Part shown: positions 1-10,300 of the stretch, in pieces
Position numbering within the stretch: position 1 is the first letter of the stretch
Layout of the letters: each line of letters opens with the position of its first letter
Assembly (NCBI RefSeq): GCF_034262375.1
Contig: NZ_CP139558.1
Coordinates: 5,270,001 to 5,334,000 of the forward strand
Length of the DNA: 64,000 nt
Origin: Mucilaginibacter sabulilitoris
Lineage (GTDB): Bacteria; Bacteroidota; Bacteroidia; Sphingobacteriales; Sphingobacteriaceae
Direction: 5' to 3'
Position numbers and translations under genes: made by a program
The notes under the pieces: generated by a model
The model's input: the letters and a program-made list of their open reading frames with translations, nothing else
Told to the model about the DNA's origin: nothing
Database searches by the model: none

Positions 1-616
1 CATCAACTTTCCAGTTTACAAAGTCGGTGCTTTGGGCCGTTATAGTGATGCTGCCCAATTTCTGATCTTTATACCACATGTGCCATTTGCCATCTGGAAA
101 TTTCATCAGGGTTGGGTCGATGATATTATGATCGGGCAGGTTAAGAGGACCTTCATATTTCCAGTCCCATAGGTTTTTGCTGGTATAATGTACAAGGTGC
201 GCGTCGCCGCCCCAATTGCTGTAAACTCCGCGAATGTAAACCACAAACATGTGGTAAACACCTCTTTCATAAACTACATCGGGCGCCCAAAAAGTATTCT
301 GGCCCTGTTCAAATTCCAGCTTTAAGGCACCTTTGTAAACCCAGGTATGCCCATGGTCTTTGGAGGTAGCTACACCAATTGCCGAACCATAACAATAAGC
401 CACACCCGGCGACTGTACATTAGCCCTGCGCTGGGTGTATAGCATCGTCCACTCCTTTTCGGTGCGGTTATAAGCCAGTACCGGGTCGGCTGCGCCATCA
501 TATATAGGATCGCGAAAAAGAGGCGACGGCGGCGGATTGGTAACCGCCTTATCTTGCGCCTGTGCCTGGATGTTGCACAGCAATAGCAGGGTTAAGCACT
601 TAAAAACAGCTTTCAA
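1..616 (-). CDS. GH43-like glycoside hydrolase, 3' part cut by window edge
   Basis: About 205 N-terminal residues are present; the rest lies left of the window. The reading frame opens after a TAA at 644-646 and contains no ATG before the signal peptide, so I start at the TTG at 616-614, which gives MKAVFKCLTLLLLCNIQAQAQ, a clear secretion signal. The mature part shows beta-propeller hydrolase features: RDPIYDGAADPVLAYN with the candidate catalytic base Asp, WTMLYTQRRA, FWAPDVVYERGVYHMF, and an IIDPTLMKFPDGKWHMWYKD strand. This resembles family 43 (or a related five-bladed propeller family) acting on plant glycans, probably arabinose- or galactose-containing; specificity cannot be read. The start is 27 nt after the GH127 stop, so it is the last visible gene of the leftward glycan operon. 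Confidence 0.75.
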   Translation of the reverse strand, partial: MKAVFKCLTLLLLCNIQAQAQDKAVTNPPPSPLFRDPIYDGAADPVLAYNRTEKEWTMLYTQRRANVQSPGVAYCYGSAIGVATSKDHGHTWVYKGALKLEFEQGQNTFWAPDVVYERGVYHMFVVYIRGVYSNWGGDAHLVHYTSKNLWDWKYEGPLNLPDHNIIDPTLMKFPDGKWHMWYKDQKLGSITITAQSTDFVNWKVD

Positions 617-643
617 TTTAAATGTATTAAGTTCAACGTCTGT

Positions 644-2719
644 TTACTCCGTTACCGGGAACGAAGCAATCCTTAACCTTGCCCCTCCCATAGGCACCAG
701 TGTTAGCTCTGAAACTGGCTCAGCTGTTTTAACCGGGCTTTGAGGTAACACACCGCAAAGGCCATACTGGTCAATTGTCCAGCCGGGAATCTTCTTTCCT
801 TTAGCTTTAAGTTCAATAGGCGCGTTAGTGTTGGTAAAAGGATTATCGTCTTTAGGCCAGCTGCGATGAACGATCTCGAAAGATTTTTCGGGATGCTTTT
901 CATCAAGTACCAAGCCATAGTTCCATGGTGAGGCCGCATGAATTTCATAAGATGGCCATTTTCCCGGATCAGCAGAGGGTTGCCAGTGCGAATCGCCCTG
1001 GGTTGCCTCCCTGCCATCTTTCTCGGTATATTGCTCATCAATTTTCAACGAATAAGTTAGCGGACCATAATTTACACTTACGCTATTTTTGTTAGCGGTC
1101 CATTGGCGCACTTGTAATTGCATCGGTAGCTGCAGGGTTATCTTATCACCATTTTTCCAGGTTTTAGATAACCTGATGTAGTCGCCGGTGCTGGTGTTCA
1201 CTTCCACGCTCTTGCCATTTATTTTTACGGTAGCTCCCTTACACCATGCAGGTATGCGCAGGTACAATGGAAAGCTTACGGCTTTTGGCGTATTAACAGT
1301 TACGTTCACCTGATCTTCAAACGGATATCTGGTAGTTTCAACAAGGTTTACCTGTGTACCATTACCTACTTTGGCAGTAACTTGTCCCTGTGTGTACAGT
1401 TCGGCGGCTAAGCCATTATCGGGTGTAGCCATCCAACGGTTTTCGGCATAATACACCCAGCCCGCGGCATGGTTATGCTGGCAGCAACGGCTACTAAAAG
1501 GGTTCATCATTAAAAATGGCCCTTCGTTGGCAATACCCGGATGATGGTCTTTACTATCGCTTACCACCATATTGGGCGCGGTTAAATAGCGTAACGAGCG
1601 GTAATCGGGCATAAAGGCCGCAGGGAAAGTATTGAATGCTACATCCTCGCAATTCTCGGCCCAGAAACGGTCGCCGGTATTGCCGAGCAACATTTGGTCT
1701 GACGTCATTTGCTCAACCATACCGCAGGTTTCTACCGCCTGGCGAGGATCATCGTAACCTTTGCGCGCATTTTCATCGGCGCCAAACATACCACCCGGAA
1801 CCTGACCATATATAGCACGCACGAGTTTAAAATCATTATAGGTAGCATCCAGATCTTTAGGGTCATGGCTTTGCAGGTAATAAGTAGCCGGTTCCCTGAA
1901 ACACTGAGCCACGTTTACGTTGTGCCAGTTGGGCAGATCATTAACCTGGCGCCAGTTGGCTGTATTCTTATCGAGCTTGGCGGCCAGATCAAGCAGGAAT
2001 TTATCGCCGGTACGGTTATACAACCAGTATACGCTGGTCATGTTATCGCCGCCGCGGCTGTTTTCCCAGTAATCTTCTAAAAATTGATCATCGGGTATAG
2101 ATAACTCATACTTAAAGTACTTAGTCATAAAAGGTATCACCCGCGGATCTTTAGTAAACTCATAATATGATTGCAGGCACCATAACATTGGCATGTTTGT
2201 CCACAGGTCGCGGTTGCCCTTATTCTTCCTGTCGGGGCCAAAATCGCCGTTATCGCGCTGGTTATTCAGCACCGCGTCTATCCAGAATTTAGCTTCGGCA
2301 ATCATTTTTTTATCGCCCAGCATATAGCCGATGTTGGCATAGCCTTTCAGCCAGTATGGCAGTTCTTCCCAACCATATTTACCAGTGCCTTCCTTATTTA
2401 ACCAGGCATTATCTGTTTTAGATAACCATACACTTATTTCGCCCAGGTTACCGGTAAGGCCATCACGCTGCAGTTCAAGCGCTTTTTTTAACCAGCCTCC
2501 GGCTTTAATACTCCCCACAGGCAATTTGGTAAAATACTGCTTTTGCAGCGGAGCGCGGTTATTTACGTAAAACGCATTTAGCTGCTGGTTATCAATTTTA
2601 GTTACCGTTGTAGCCTTAACAGCGGTTTGAGCTGTGGCGGCATACACGCCCGAACAAACCAAAGCGGTTGTAAAAAAGAGGCTTTTTTTAAGGTAGTTTA
2701 TTTTGTTTTTGAAGTGCAT
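644..2719 (-). CDS. GH127-type beta-L-arabinofuranosidase (DUF1680)
   Basis: The 691-aa secreted protein starts with a signal peptide (residues 1-30, ending ATAQ) and then has the (alpha/alpha)6 barrel of the DUF1680 clan followed by beta domains. Family members remove beta-L-arabinofuranose, using a zinc-bound cysteine as nucleophile. The expected residues are visible: ETC at 330-332 (zinc Glu and Cys), the Cys pair at 412-413 in SSRCCQHNHAAGW (nucleophile and zinc ligand), and an upstream acidic GADE near 316 as likely acid/base. It sits 13 nt from the GH2 gene upstream and 27 nt from the GH43-like gene downstream, in the same leftward operon. GH146 is a close alternative in the same clan. 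Function at family level is secure; the natural substrate (pectic arabinan, RG-II or extensin) is inference. Confidence 0.88.
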   Translation of the reverse strand: MHFKNKINYLKKSLFFTTALVCSGVYAATAQTAVKATTVTKIDNQQLNAFYVNNRAPLQKQYFTKLPVGSIKAGGWLKKALELQRDGLTGNLGEISVWLSKTDNAWLNKEGTGKYGWEELPYWLKGYANIGYMLGDKKMIAEAKFWIDAVLNNQRDNGDFGPDRKNKGNRDLWTNMPMLWCLQSYYEFTKDPRVIPFMTKYFKYELSIPDDQFLEDYWENSRGGDNMTSVYWLYNRTGDKFLLDLAAKLDKNTANWRQVNDLPNWHNVNVAQCFREPATYYLQSHDPKDLDATYNDFKLVRAIYGQVPGGMFGADENARKGYDDPRQAVETCGMVEQMTSDQMLLGNTGDRFWAENCEDVAFNTFPAAFMPDYRSLRYLTAPNMVVSDSKDHHPGIANEGPFLMMNPFSSRCCQHNHAAGWVYYAENRWMATPDNGLAAELYTQGQVTAKVGNGTQVNLVETTRYPFEDQVNVTVNTPKAVSFPLYLRIPAWCKGATVKINGKSVEVNTSTGDYIRLSKTWKNGDKITLQLPMQLQVRQWTANKNSVSVNYGPLTYSLKIDEQYTEKDGREATQGDSHWQPSADPGKWPSYEIHAASPWNYGLVLDEKHPEKSFEIVHRSWPKDDNPFTNTNAPIELKAKGKKIPGWTIDQYGLCGVLPQSPVKTAEPVSELTLVPMGGARLRIASFPVTE

Positions 2720-2732
2720 AATAAGTTCATTA

Positions 2733-4574
2733 TTATTTTACTAAGGATGGATCATACAACTTAGAGTTCACTCTTTGCAGCGATTCAACGGGCATTTTAA
2801 TTATCTTACGGTCATAGGTCATAAAACCGTTCACCTCTCCTTCTACATCGGTTGTTTGAGTGTATACTGCTGCAGATAGCCCTAATTTGATTAACTCCTG
2901 CAGCCTGTCAGTGAAGGAACTATATTTTTTAAACAGGTCATCGGCGTTTTTAAAATTCTGGTAGCCCCAGTTTTTATTGGCTTGCCAGGTATGGCCATCA
3001 ACCGGCCAGCCTAAACCACCAAATTCGCCCAAAACAACGGCCTGTGTTTTGCCAAATATTTCGGGGCGTGGCATAGCCGGGTGCGGATAATTATGCAGAT
3101 CGACTATATTGCCGGTAGCGTAGAAATTACCCCCACTGGCGCTGTTCACCAGGCGCGACGGATCTTTTTTCATAGTCCATTCGGTTATCTCAACAGTTTT
3201 AAACTGCCCCCATGCTTCGTTAAATGGTGTCCAAACTACAATGCATGGATAGTTATATAATGAACTGATAATGGCATTCCACTCTTTACGGTAATAGCCT
3301 TCAGACTCTGGCGTACGCTGCTGATCTGTGGCTTTATCCAGCACGCCAGGGCGGTTTTCCCAGCGATTACCCAAATCGCCACTTGGCATATCCTGCCATA
3401 GCAACATACCGTTTTTATCGCAGTAAGTATAATAACGGGCCGGCTCTACTTTAATGTGCTTACGGATCATGTTAAAGCCCATCGCTTTCAGCTTATCAAT
3501 ATCAAAATTCATAGCCTCATCGGTCGGCGGCGTGTATAAGCCATCCGGCCACCACCCCTGGTCAAGCGGACCATATTCAAATACAAATTTGTTGTTCAGC
3601 AACATACGCTGTACGCCATTGGCATCGGCGCCTAATGATATTTTACGCATGGCGAAATAGCTTTTGATCTCGTCAACAGATTTATTGTTGCGGATAACAG
3701 CCACACTCAGATCATAAAGGAACGGGCTGGTTGTTGACCATAGTTTCTGATCTTTAATATCCAGAACCGCGGTTGCGCCTGCATCTACAATTTTTTCGTC
3801 AACCTGTGTTTTGCCGTCCCAGGCGGTGATTTTTAACTTATCACCGGGCTGGCTATTTGAAACTTCGGCCGAAACCGATAGTGTGTGATCATCAATATTA
3901 GGGGTTTGTTTGGTGGCGTCGATATGTGTTTTAGCTACGCCCTCCAGCCAAACGGTTTGCCAGATACCGGTTACCGGAGTATACCAGATACCCTCAGGCT
4001 TTTTAACCTGCTTGCCGCGCGGCTGCGGACCATCATCTGTTGGGTCCCATACGCTAACTTTTATTTCCTGTTTAGAACCGCCTTTTAAATAAGGGGTGAT
4101 GTTGAATGTAAAGGGATCAAAGCCACCTTCATGTATACCTGCGCTTTTGCCATTCACAAAAACCTCAGTGCGCCAGTCAACCGCGCCAAAATGCAACAGC
4201 ACGTCTTTACCCTTTAAGGTTTTGTTTAAGCTGATAGTAGTTTTGTACCACAGCATGCTATCCTTACCTACTGTTTTACCTACACCGGAAAGCGCCGATT
4301 CAACAGCGAAAGGCACCAGTATTTCACCTGTGTATTTAGCAGGACCAGTTACTGCTTTAGGCACTATGGCATAACTCCATATACCGTTTAAGTTTTGCCA
4401 GTTGGCCCTAACCATTTGCGGGCGCGGATATTCTGGCAGCGGAGCTTTTGGGTCCACCTTTTCGGCCCACGGTGTGGTGATTTTATCTTTAATAAGATGC
4501 CAGCCACCTTGCTGTGCATTGGCTGACAGAGACGCTGAAATCAGGAGCGATAAACAAAGATTAAGTTTTTTCAT
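2733..4574 (-). CDS. Glycoside hydrolase family 2 enzyme
   Basis: This 613-aa exported protein has a signal peptide ending SANAQQ, an N-terminal GH2 sugar-binding domain (about 45-215, with WYKTTISL and HFGAVDWRTEVFVNG), an immunoglobulin-like domain (about 220-320) and a TIM barrel. The acid/base Glu is near residue 453 in WTPFNEAWGQF and the nucleophile Glu near 517 in VVLGEFGGLGW. The family includes beta-galactosidases, beta-glucuronidases and some arabino- or galacturono-specific enzymes, so the exact sugar is open. It lacks the long C-terminal domains of LacZ-type members. It follows the DUF3823 gene by 92 nt, a gap holding a strong hairpin, and precedes GH127 by 13 nt. Confidence 0.88.
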   Translation of the reverse strand: MKKLNLCLSLLISASLSANAQQGGWHLIKDKITTPWAEKVDPKAPLPEYPRPQMVRANWQNLNGIWSYAIVPKAVTGPAKYTGEILVPFAVESALSGVGKTVGKDSMLWYKTTISLNKTLKGKDVLLHFGAVDWRTEVFVNGKSAGIHEGGFDPFTFNITPYLKGGSKQEIKVSVWDPTDDGPQPRGKQVKKPEGIWYTPVTGIWQTVWLEGVAKTHIDATKQTPNIDDHTLSVSAEVSNSQPGDKLKITAWDGKTQVDEKIVDAGATAVLDIKDQKLWSTTSPFLYDLSVAVIRNNKSVDEIKSYFAMRKISLGADANGVQRMLLNNKFVFEYGPLDQGWWPDGLYTPPTDEAMNFDIDKLKAMGFNMIRKHIKVEPARYYTYCDKNGMLLWQDMPSGDLGNRWENRPGVLDKATDQQRTPESEGYYRKEWNAIISSLYNYPCIVVWTPFNEAWGQFKTVEITEWTMKKDPSRLVNSASGGNFYATGNIVDLHNYPHPAMPRPEIFGKTQAVVLGEFGGLGWPVDGHTWQANKNWGYQNFKNADDLFKKYSSFTDRLQELIKLGLSAAVYTQTTDVEGEVNGFMTYDRKIIKMPVESLQRVNSKLYDPSLVK

Positions 4575-4630
4575 CGGGTATTAGCAGATGTTTAATAAAT
4601 ATTAGGGTAACAATTATTTCATAAAGATAA

Positions 4631-4654
4631 GGGGCCACACCGAAGTATGGCCCC
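4631..4654 (-). terminator. Hairpin between DUF3823 gene and GH2 gene
   Basis: A perfect 7-bp GC-rich stem (GGGGCCA/TGGCCCC) with a 10-nt loop lies between two genes of the leftward operon. On the minus strand the bases after it (TTATCTTTATG) are only weakly T-rich, so it may be a partial terminator or an mRNA-stability hairpin separating the binding/uptake genes from the hydrolase genes. Confidence 0.45.
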
Positions 4655-4666
4655 TGTAATTTGTAA

Positions 4667-5365
4667 TTAAAATGATACTTTAGTTAAAGGGGAAAATATC
4701 ATATCCTCTACCCCTGCTATCTTAATACCCACACGGGCAAAAACATAACTTTGTGTTGGGGTAATGCCCGGGATAGCCACATTCATAGTGATATTATTTA
4801 AACTGGTAATATCCGAGCCGGCCAAATCCGTGGAGGCTATATTGTCTCCTCCTGATACAAACTGGGTTTTATTGATATACAGCGTTACCCGTTCTATATC
4901 TTTTGCGTTAGCATCGGTAATTACTTTTTCGATGTTAAAGGTCGCAGTCACCTTACCGCTACCGGCAGTTAGCTTTGCATCCCTTATCATATAAAACGGA
5001 GTTACCTCTACATCCATAGTTTGGTTACCGGTAAGTGCTACTGCTACTGTATCGCGTTTACCTGATGCCAGCTCTTTCCATAAAAACGGACCTTGATTTG
5101 GCGGTATGGTAAATTTATAATTACCCTTAAACAATAAAGATGAATAAGTACCATCCTGCCCAAAGGTTTGACCAATAGGACCTACTTTGCCAAAGCCCGC
5201 CTGATAAAGTTCATAAGGCACCTGGTTATATTCAACCCCTATGGATTCTCCTTTATACATCAGCCTGCCGGTAAGTTTTAACGAGGGCGCATCGTAATTA
5301 TCTTTCTTACAACCCACGGTTGCCAGTAAGAGCGCCAGTACAATATGATGAAATTTTATTTTCAT
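4667..5365 (-). CDS. DUF3823 surface lipoprotein (SusE-position glycan-binding candidate)
   Basis: A 232-aa lipoprotein with a lipobox ending TVGC (Cys19) followed by KKDN, typical of Bacteroidota lipoproteins. The body is beta-rich and matches my recollection of DUF3823 proteins, which occupy the SusE/SusF position after susD. The visible parts are a domain around KLTGRLMYKGESIGVEYNQVPYELYQ and a second Ig-like part near 125-230. It sits 23 nt after susD, so it is part of the susCD operon. The likely role is outer-surface glycan binding for the SusCD transporter; this rests on position and family, not on visible binding residues. Confidence 0.75.
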   Translation of the reverse strand: MKIKFHHIVLALLLATVGCKKDNYDAPSLKLTGRLMYKGESIGVEYNQVPYELYQAGFGKVGPIGQTFGQDGTYSSLLFKGNYKFTIPPNQGPFLWKELASGKRDTVAVALTGNQTMDVEVTPFYMIRDAKLTAGSGKVTATFNIEKVITDANAKDIERVTLYINKTQFVSGGDNIASTDLAGSDITSLNNITMNVAIPGITPTQSYVFARVGIKIAGVEDMIFSPLTKVSF

Positions 5366-5388
5366 GATCTTAATTTATAAGTAAATAC

Positions 5389-7332
5389 TTATTGATTTGG
5401 TTGCTTAACAATTTTAGGGTTGGCTGATATTACATCATTCCCTATTTGTGAATAATAATTGCCTAACTGGAACCTGTTTCTGCCGGTTACAACCGATGGT
5501 AATACCTCTTTAAATAACCATTTACCATTATTGGCATTTCCGGGGTTGTAATATTTATATGGCCATAAACCATAAGGCTGTGTGCTGCGTTTGTTTGCTT
5601 TGCCGATATTGCTAACCAGGTCAGTAACAGTCATTGGATTACCATCCCAAACCGCGGTGGCCAGTCTCCAACGTTTCATATCATACAGGATATGACCTTC
5701 AAATGCTAACTCTACGCGACGCTCATGTACTATGCGGTCAAAGGTAATATCTGTTAACGGAATAGTCAGACCTGCACGCGCCCTTACCTGGTTTATATAA
5801 TTGGCAGCTACCGATTGCTGACCCAGTTCAAAAGCAGCTTCAGCTGCATTCAACAATACTTCTGCATAACGGTAACGGATGAAAGCCACCTCGCTACCAC
5901 GGCCACGACGACCAGAACCAACTGCCGGATCAAGGTATTTACGGATGTAAAAACCAGTTTGCGACCTGAATTCTTCGCCATTTACCACGCCATCTTTACC
6001 TACTACCTGTACCGCTGTTGTTGTACCAGGCAGTGGTTTTAAATGACCTGCATCATCGCTGGTAAGCACACTGCCATCTGCCAATTGATAGCCGGCCCAA
6101 ACATCAGTCTTTTTCCCCTTAAATGAACCGCCCGGTAACAATAACGTACCTGCAAGCCTTGCATCGCGACCAGCAAAAATATCAAGCTGATTAGTATAAT
6201 AAACAGGGTTACCTGAACCATCCTTTGTGCCAAAAGGAGCATAGGTATTATCCAGCTTTTCAAATGCTTCGGCAAGGTTTAATGACGGGTTTAAACGGCC
6301 GGCATCCAACCCCTCATCTGAAATTGAAAACGGCTGATTGTTGGTAGTAAAGCCATGTACCTTACCGCTGTTAACCTTAAAGTCCTCTACAAATATAGCC
6401 TCCTGGTTTACACTGCTTTTATCAAGAAATATAGCAGCAAAATTATCGGCCAGATCAGGCAGTACTTTATAAAGCTGGTAAGCGCCTGCCCCGCCGTTAA
6501 TGATTGACTGTGCTGCTGCCAGCGCTTTGGTATAGTATCCGTTGGCCATGCCTGCAGGTATACCCACTTCGCCGCCTTGTAATGATACCTGCGGTGTATT
6601 TGCACCATATTTTGCAATAGAACCCGCATATAAAGCAGCCCTTGCTTCCATTGCTAATGCAGCAGCCTTGGTGGCTCTTGACTTTTCGTTAACATCAGCG
6701 GGCAGCTGGTCTTTTATTGCTTCTGCTTCGCTGATCACAAAATCATATAATTCAGATTCCTTAGCACGTGCTTTTTGCAGCGGTGTAACATTTCCTGAAT
6801 AATCATAAGCAAGTGGATCTGTAATAAGGGGTACGCCGCCCATCCGCTTAACCATTTCAAAATAGTAATTGGCACGCAGAAACCGTGCTTCGGCTATAAA
6901 ACGGGTTTTGTCGCCCTCGGTAAGTTTTGTTGCAGCAGTAGCGCGCTGAATAAACAGGTTAAGGTCGCGGATGTATCCGTAATCCCATATGTACCATTCG
7001 TCATAGTCCCAACCGGTTCTTTGTACTAAAAATGAACTTCCATTTTCTGATGGAAAAGATTCACTGAAGTCGGCAAAAGTGCGCCATCCGGGCTCCACAT
7101 CTCCATTGGGAGATAAAGGATACTCTCTTACCGGATGTCCATCCAGGCTTGAAAAGTCTCTCTGCCTATTGTATAAATCGCCTAGGATAGATAATACCAA
7201 CGCAGGGTCTGAAAAGGCCAACTCGGTAGGCAATACCTGTTTGGGCGGCACATCTAAAAATGAGCTATCTTTTTTGCATGATCCCGTAACTAACAGGGTT
7301 GCAATTATTGTGATTAATGATATTTTTTTCAT
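5389..7332 (-). CDS. RagB/SusD family outer-membrane glycan-binding lipoprotein
   Basis: The 647-aa protein begins with a lipoprotein signal (VTGSC, Cys19) and the SusD-like N-terminus SSFLDVPPKQVLPTELAFSDP. TPR-like helices follow (ARFLRANYYFEMVKRMGGVPLITDPL), then the characteristic C-terminal region with VAFIRYRYAEVLLNAAEAAFELGQ and FDRIVHERRVELAFEGHILYDMKRW. SusD proteins cap the SusC porin on the cell surface and bind the incoming oligosaccharide. It directly follows susC (24-nt gap). At about 650 aa it is within the normal range, if long. Confidence in the family is very high; the ligand is inferred from the arabinose-directed enzymes downstream. Confidence 0.95.
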   Translation of the reverse strand: MKKISLITIIATLLVTGSCKKDSSFLDVPPKQVLPTELAFSDPALVLSILGDLYNRQRDFSSLDGHPVREYPLSPNGDVEPGWRTFADFSESFPSENGSSFLVQRTGWDYDEWYIWDYGYIRDLNLFIQRATAATKLTEGDKTRFIAEARFLRANYYFEMVKRMGGVPLITDPLAYDYSGNVTPLQKARAKESELYDFVISEAEAIKDQLPADVNEKSRATKAAALAMEARAALYAGSIAKYGANTPQVSLQGGEVGIPAGMANGYYTKALAAAQSIINGGAGAYQLYKVLPDLADNFAAIFLDKSSVNQEAIFVEDFKVNSGKVHGFTTNNQPFSISDEGLDAGRLNPSLNLAEAFEKLDNTYAPFGTKDGSGNPVYYTNQLDIFAGRDARLAGTLLLPGGSFKGKKTDVWAGYQLADGSVLTSDDAGHLKPLPGTTTAVQVVGKDGVVNGEEFRSQTGFYIRKYLDPAVGSGRRGRGSEVAFIRYRYAEVLLNAAEAAFELGQQSVAANYINQVRARAGLTIPLTDITFDRIVHERRVELAFEGHILYDMKRWRLATAVWDGNPMTVTDLVSNIGKANKRSTQPYGLWPYKYYNPGNANNGKWLFKEVLPSVVTGRNRFQLGNYYSQIGNDVISANPKIVKQPNQ

Positions 7333-7356
7333 TGAAATTTAAACTTGGGGGATCAA

Positions 7357-10300
7357 TTAAAAAGTTAAATTAACACCAAAGTTGAGTACCTTACTTTGAG
7401 GGAATTGAAGCCCGTTATCATCGTTAACTTCGGGGTCAACAGAGTATTGCTTCAGGTTATCAAACGAAAACAGGTTGTACGCGTTCACGTAGAATCTCGC
7501 ACGTTTAATTTTAACCCTGGTTAACCATTGCGATGGCAATGAATAACCCAACTCTATGGTTCTGGCCCTTAAGTATTTTACGCTGTGCAGCCAAAAGGTT
7601 GAATTCCGCTGTCCATTTAGTTCATAATCGCTGTGGCCAAAACCAGGGTTTACCCTATTTGCAGGATATTTACCGGCTACCCACGGACTGTTCACATCAA
7701 ACGGATCGGCGCGGTGCCACCTGTCTTCAAAAATGCTATTTAAGTTTCCGTTGTTCTGGAAAGCCCATCTTGACTCATAGTTCTGGAACCAGGTATAACC
7801 GGCGCCTCCTGAGAAATCGGCATGAAAATCGAAACCTTTGTACGCGGCACCAAGTGTAAAGCCAAAGTTGATGTTAGGCTGTTTTCCGCCACCAAAGCCA
7901 ACAGGGCGTTCGTCATACTGGTCAATTTTACCATCGCCGTTCTGATCTTTATACATCAGGTCGCCTGGCAGCAGTGAACGGTTGCCCTTACCATCATTAT
8001 TAATGGTATAATTATTAATTTGTTCCTGTGATGTGAACTGACCAATTACTTCATAACCCCAGTCAATATGTGAATACCTGTTTGCGGATGAGTTACGGTA
8101 CTGATCCCAGGAGTTGTAGAAAAGCGGATTATATTGGGTCAGATCTTTAGAGCGGCTAAATGAAAAGTTACCACCCACATTGAAGCTTACATTACCAATT
8201 TTACTAGCATAATTCAAGGCAATTTCTTCACCGTATTGTGCATCGCTGTTAGCGTTTTCCTGTGGCAGCGAATAACCTATTTCGATAGGTACTATTATAT
8301 CGTTTTTATCACCCAGCAAGCCGGTACGTTTACGGTAGAAATAATCAAATGAACCTGTCAGTTTGTTGTTTAATAAACTGAAGTCCATACCCACATCGGT
8401 GATCTTACTCTTTAACCAGGAGATACGGTTAACGGGTATACCCTTATCACGTGATACGGTTACTGCGTTACCATCTAATATGGCAGTACCCTGGTTATAG
8501 TTATAACCAGGTAAATAAGCGTAAGCCGGCACAATTGGGTTAGCTGAGTTATTAGGATCGCGGTCGTCACCCAGTACACCATAAGATGCCCTGAATTTTA
8601 AATCATTAAGCACGCTGTTGTCGCCTAATATTTTCTTCGCGAAGCCTTCCTGTGTTATACGCCAACCTGCAGATACACCCGGAAAATAACCAACACGTCT
8701 GTCTGGAGCAAACAAATAAGAGGCATCCCGTCTGGCCGAAGCTTCGAGGTAGTATTTATTATCGTAGTTATAATTTACACGACCAATGTAGCCAATACGT
8801 GCTTCTTTATCGTCGCTATCCTGGTACTGATCGGTAGTAGGGAAATAAATAAGCGGCAGATTATTTGAAATTGGAGAAGCATGGATCCAATTTCTCAAGT
8901 GATTAAGCTCAATACGTTCGGCAACGAATGTTGCGCCAATGGTGCTTTTGCCAAATGTATTATTGTAATTAATCTGTGCCTGCATGGTTTTTGCAAACTC
9001 TTTCTTTTGTTCACGCTCACGCCATGGGTTGGTGCTACCGCCTGTTACATCATAAGTATTTGTTTCGGGCCTGTATGTATACGCCTCATAGGTATATTCC
9101 TGGTTATTAAGTAAATAATCGGCAATATAATAAGAGTATAAACCTTTAATGGCTAAACCTTTAACACCTGGTATCTGGTATTCGGCATTAAAGTTGGTTT
9201 GCAATACGCGCCAGTCGCTGTGATATAAACCTGACAGATCTTTATTCAAAAACGCGTAATTTGATTCGGTGTGACCAATATCGTTCAAATAAGCAGGGTT
9301 GTCGTTAGCATACGGACGCTCTAAAGGCGTGTTACGCAATACGGCGAATTTGGCCAGGAAGTAATCATCGCCTCCCGGTACACCAGGGTTTTCGCGTGTT
9401 TCGATACGGCCGTTAATATCCAAACTAACCTTTAAACCATTGGCAACCTTAACAGAAACGTTCGACTGGATATTGGATCGGTTAAATTTATATTCCTTGC
9501 CCAATTGTGAGTTTTGGAACAGGTTTGTTGCCGATACATAATAATTTACTTTGTCGGTACCGCCCGTAAAGTTGGCATTAACCGAGTTTTGGGGGGCATT
9601 ATTATTGCTTTTCAACACATAATCGCGCCAATTAAAACTGCGGTAAGCCGGATCGGTGCCTGCTTTATATTTATCAAGCTCGGCCTGGGTTATACTGGTA
9701 GAACCGTTGGTGTTTACATCCGCTTCGGCTTTGTAGCGCATGTAATCGTACGAATTGGTCAATACGTTAGGGAACCTTGTCCAGTTTTGATAACCGGTGT
9801 AGGCATCAATATTAATGCGGCTTTCACCGGCCCCTTTTTTGGTAGTTACCACCACAACGCCGTTTGCCGCACGTACACCATATATAGCTGCAGAACCATC
9901 CTTTAACACGGTGATACTTTCCACGTCATTTGGCGAAAGGTTATTAAACTGTCCTTCGTCTTGTTGTATACCATCAATTACATACAACGGCGAACCCATG
10001 TTACGGATCTGGATGCTGGCGCTTGCTCCCGGTCTTCCTTCAGATTGTCTGAATGTTACACCTGGTATTTTACCTGCCAAACCCGTACTTACCGTCGAGC
10101 CGGCGTGTACGCGCTCCAGATCTTTACTGGTTACGCTGGATATGGCACCCGTTATGGATTCCCTTTTTTGCGTTCCGTAACCTGTTACCACAATTTCCTG
10201 AAGGGATGAACTGCTTGATTTTAACCTGATGGCGATAGTAGTGCGCCCATTGATCGGTATTTCCTGGGTTGTAAAGCCTATGTAAGTAACAACCAGGGTC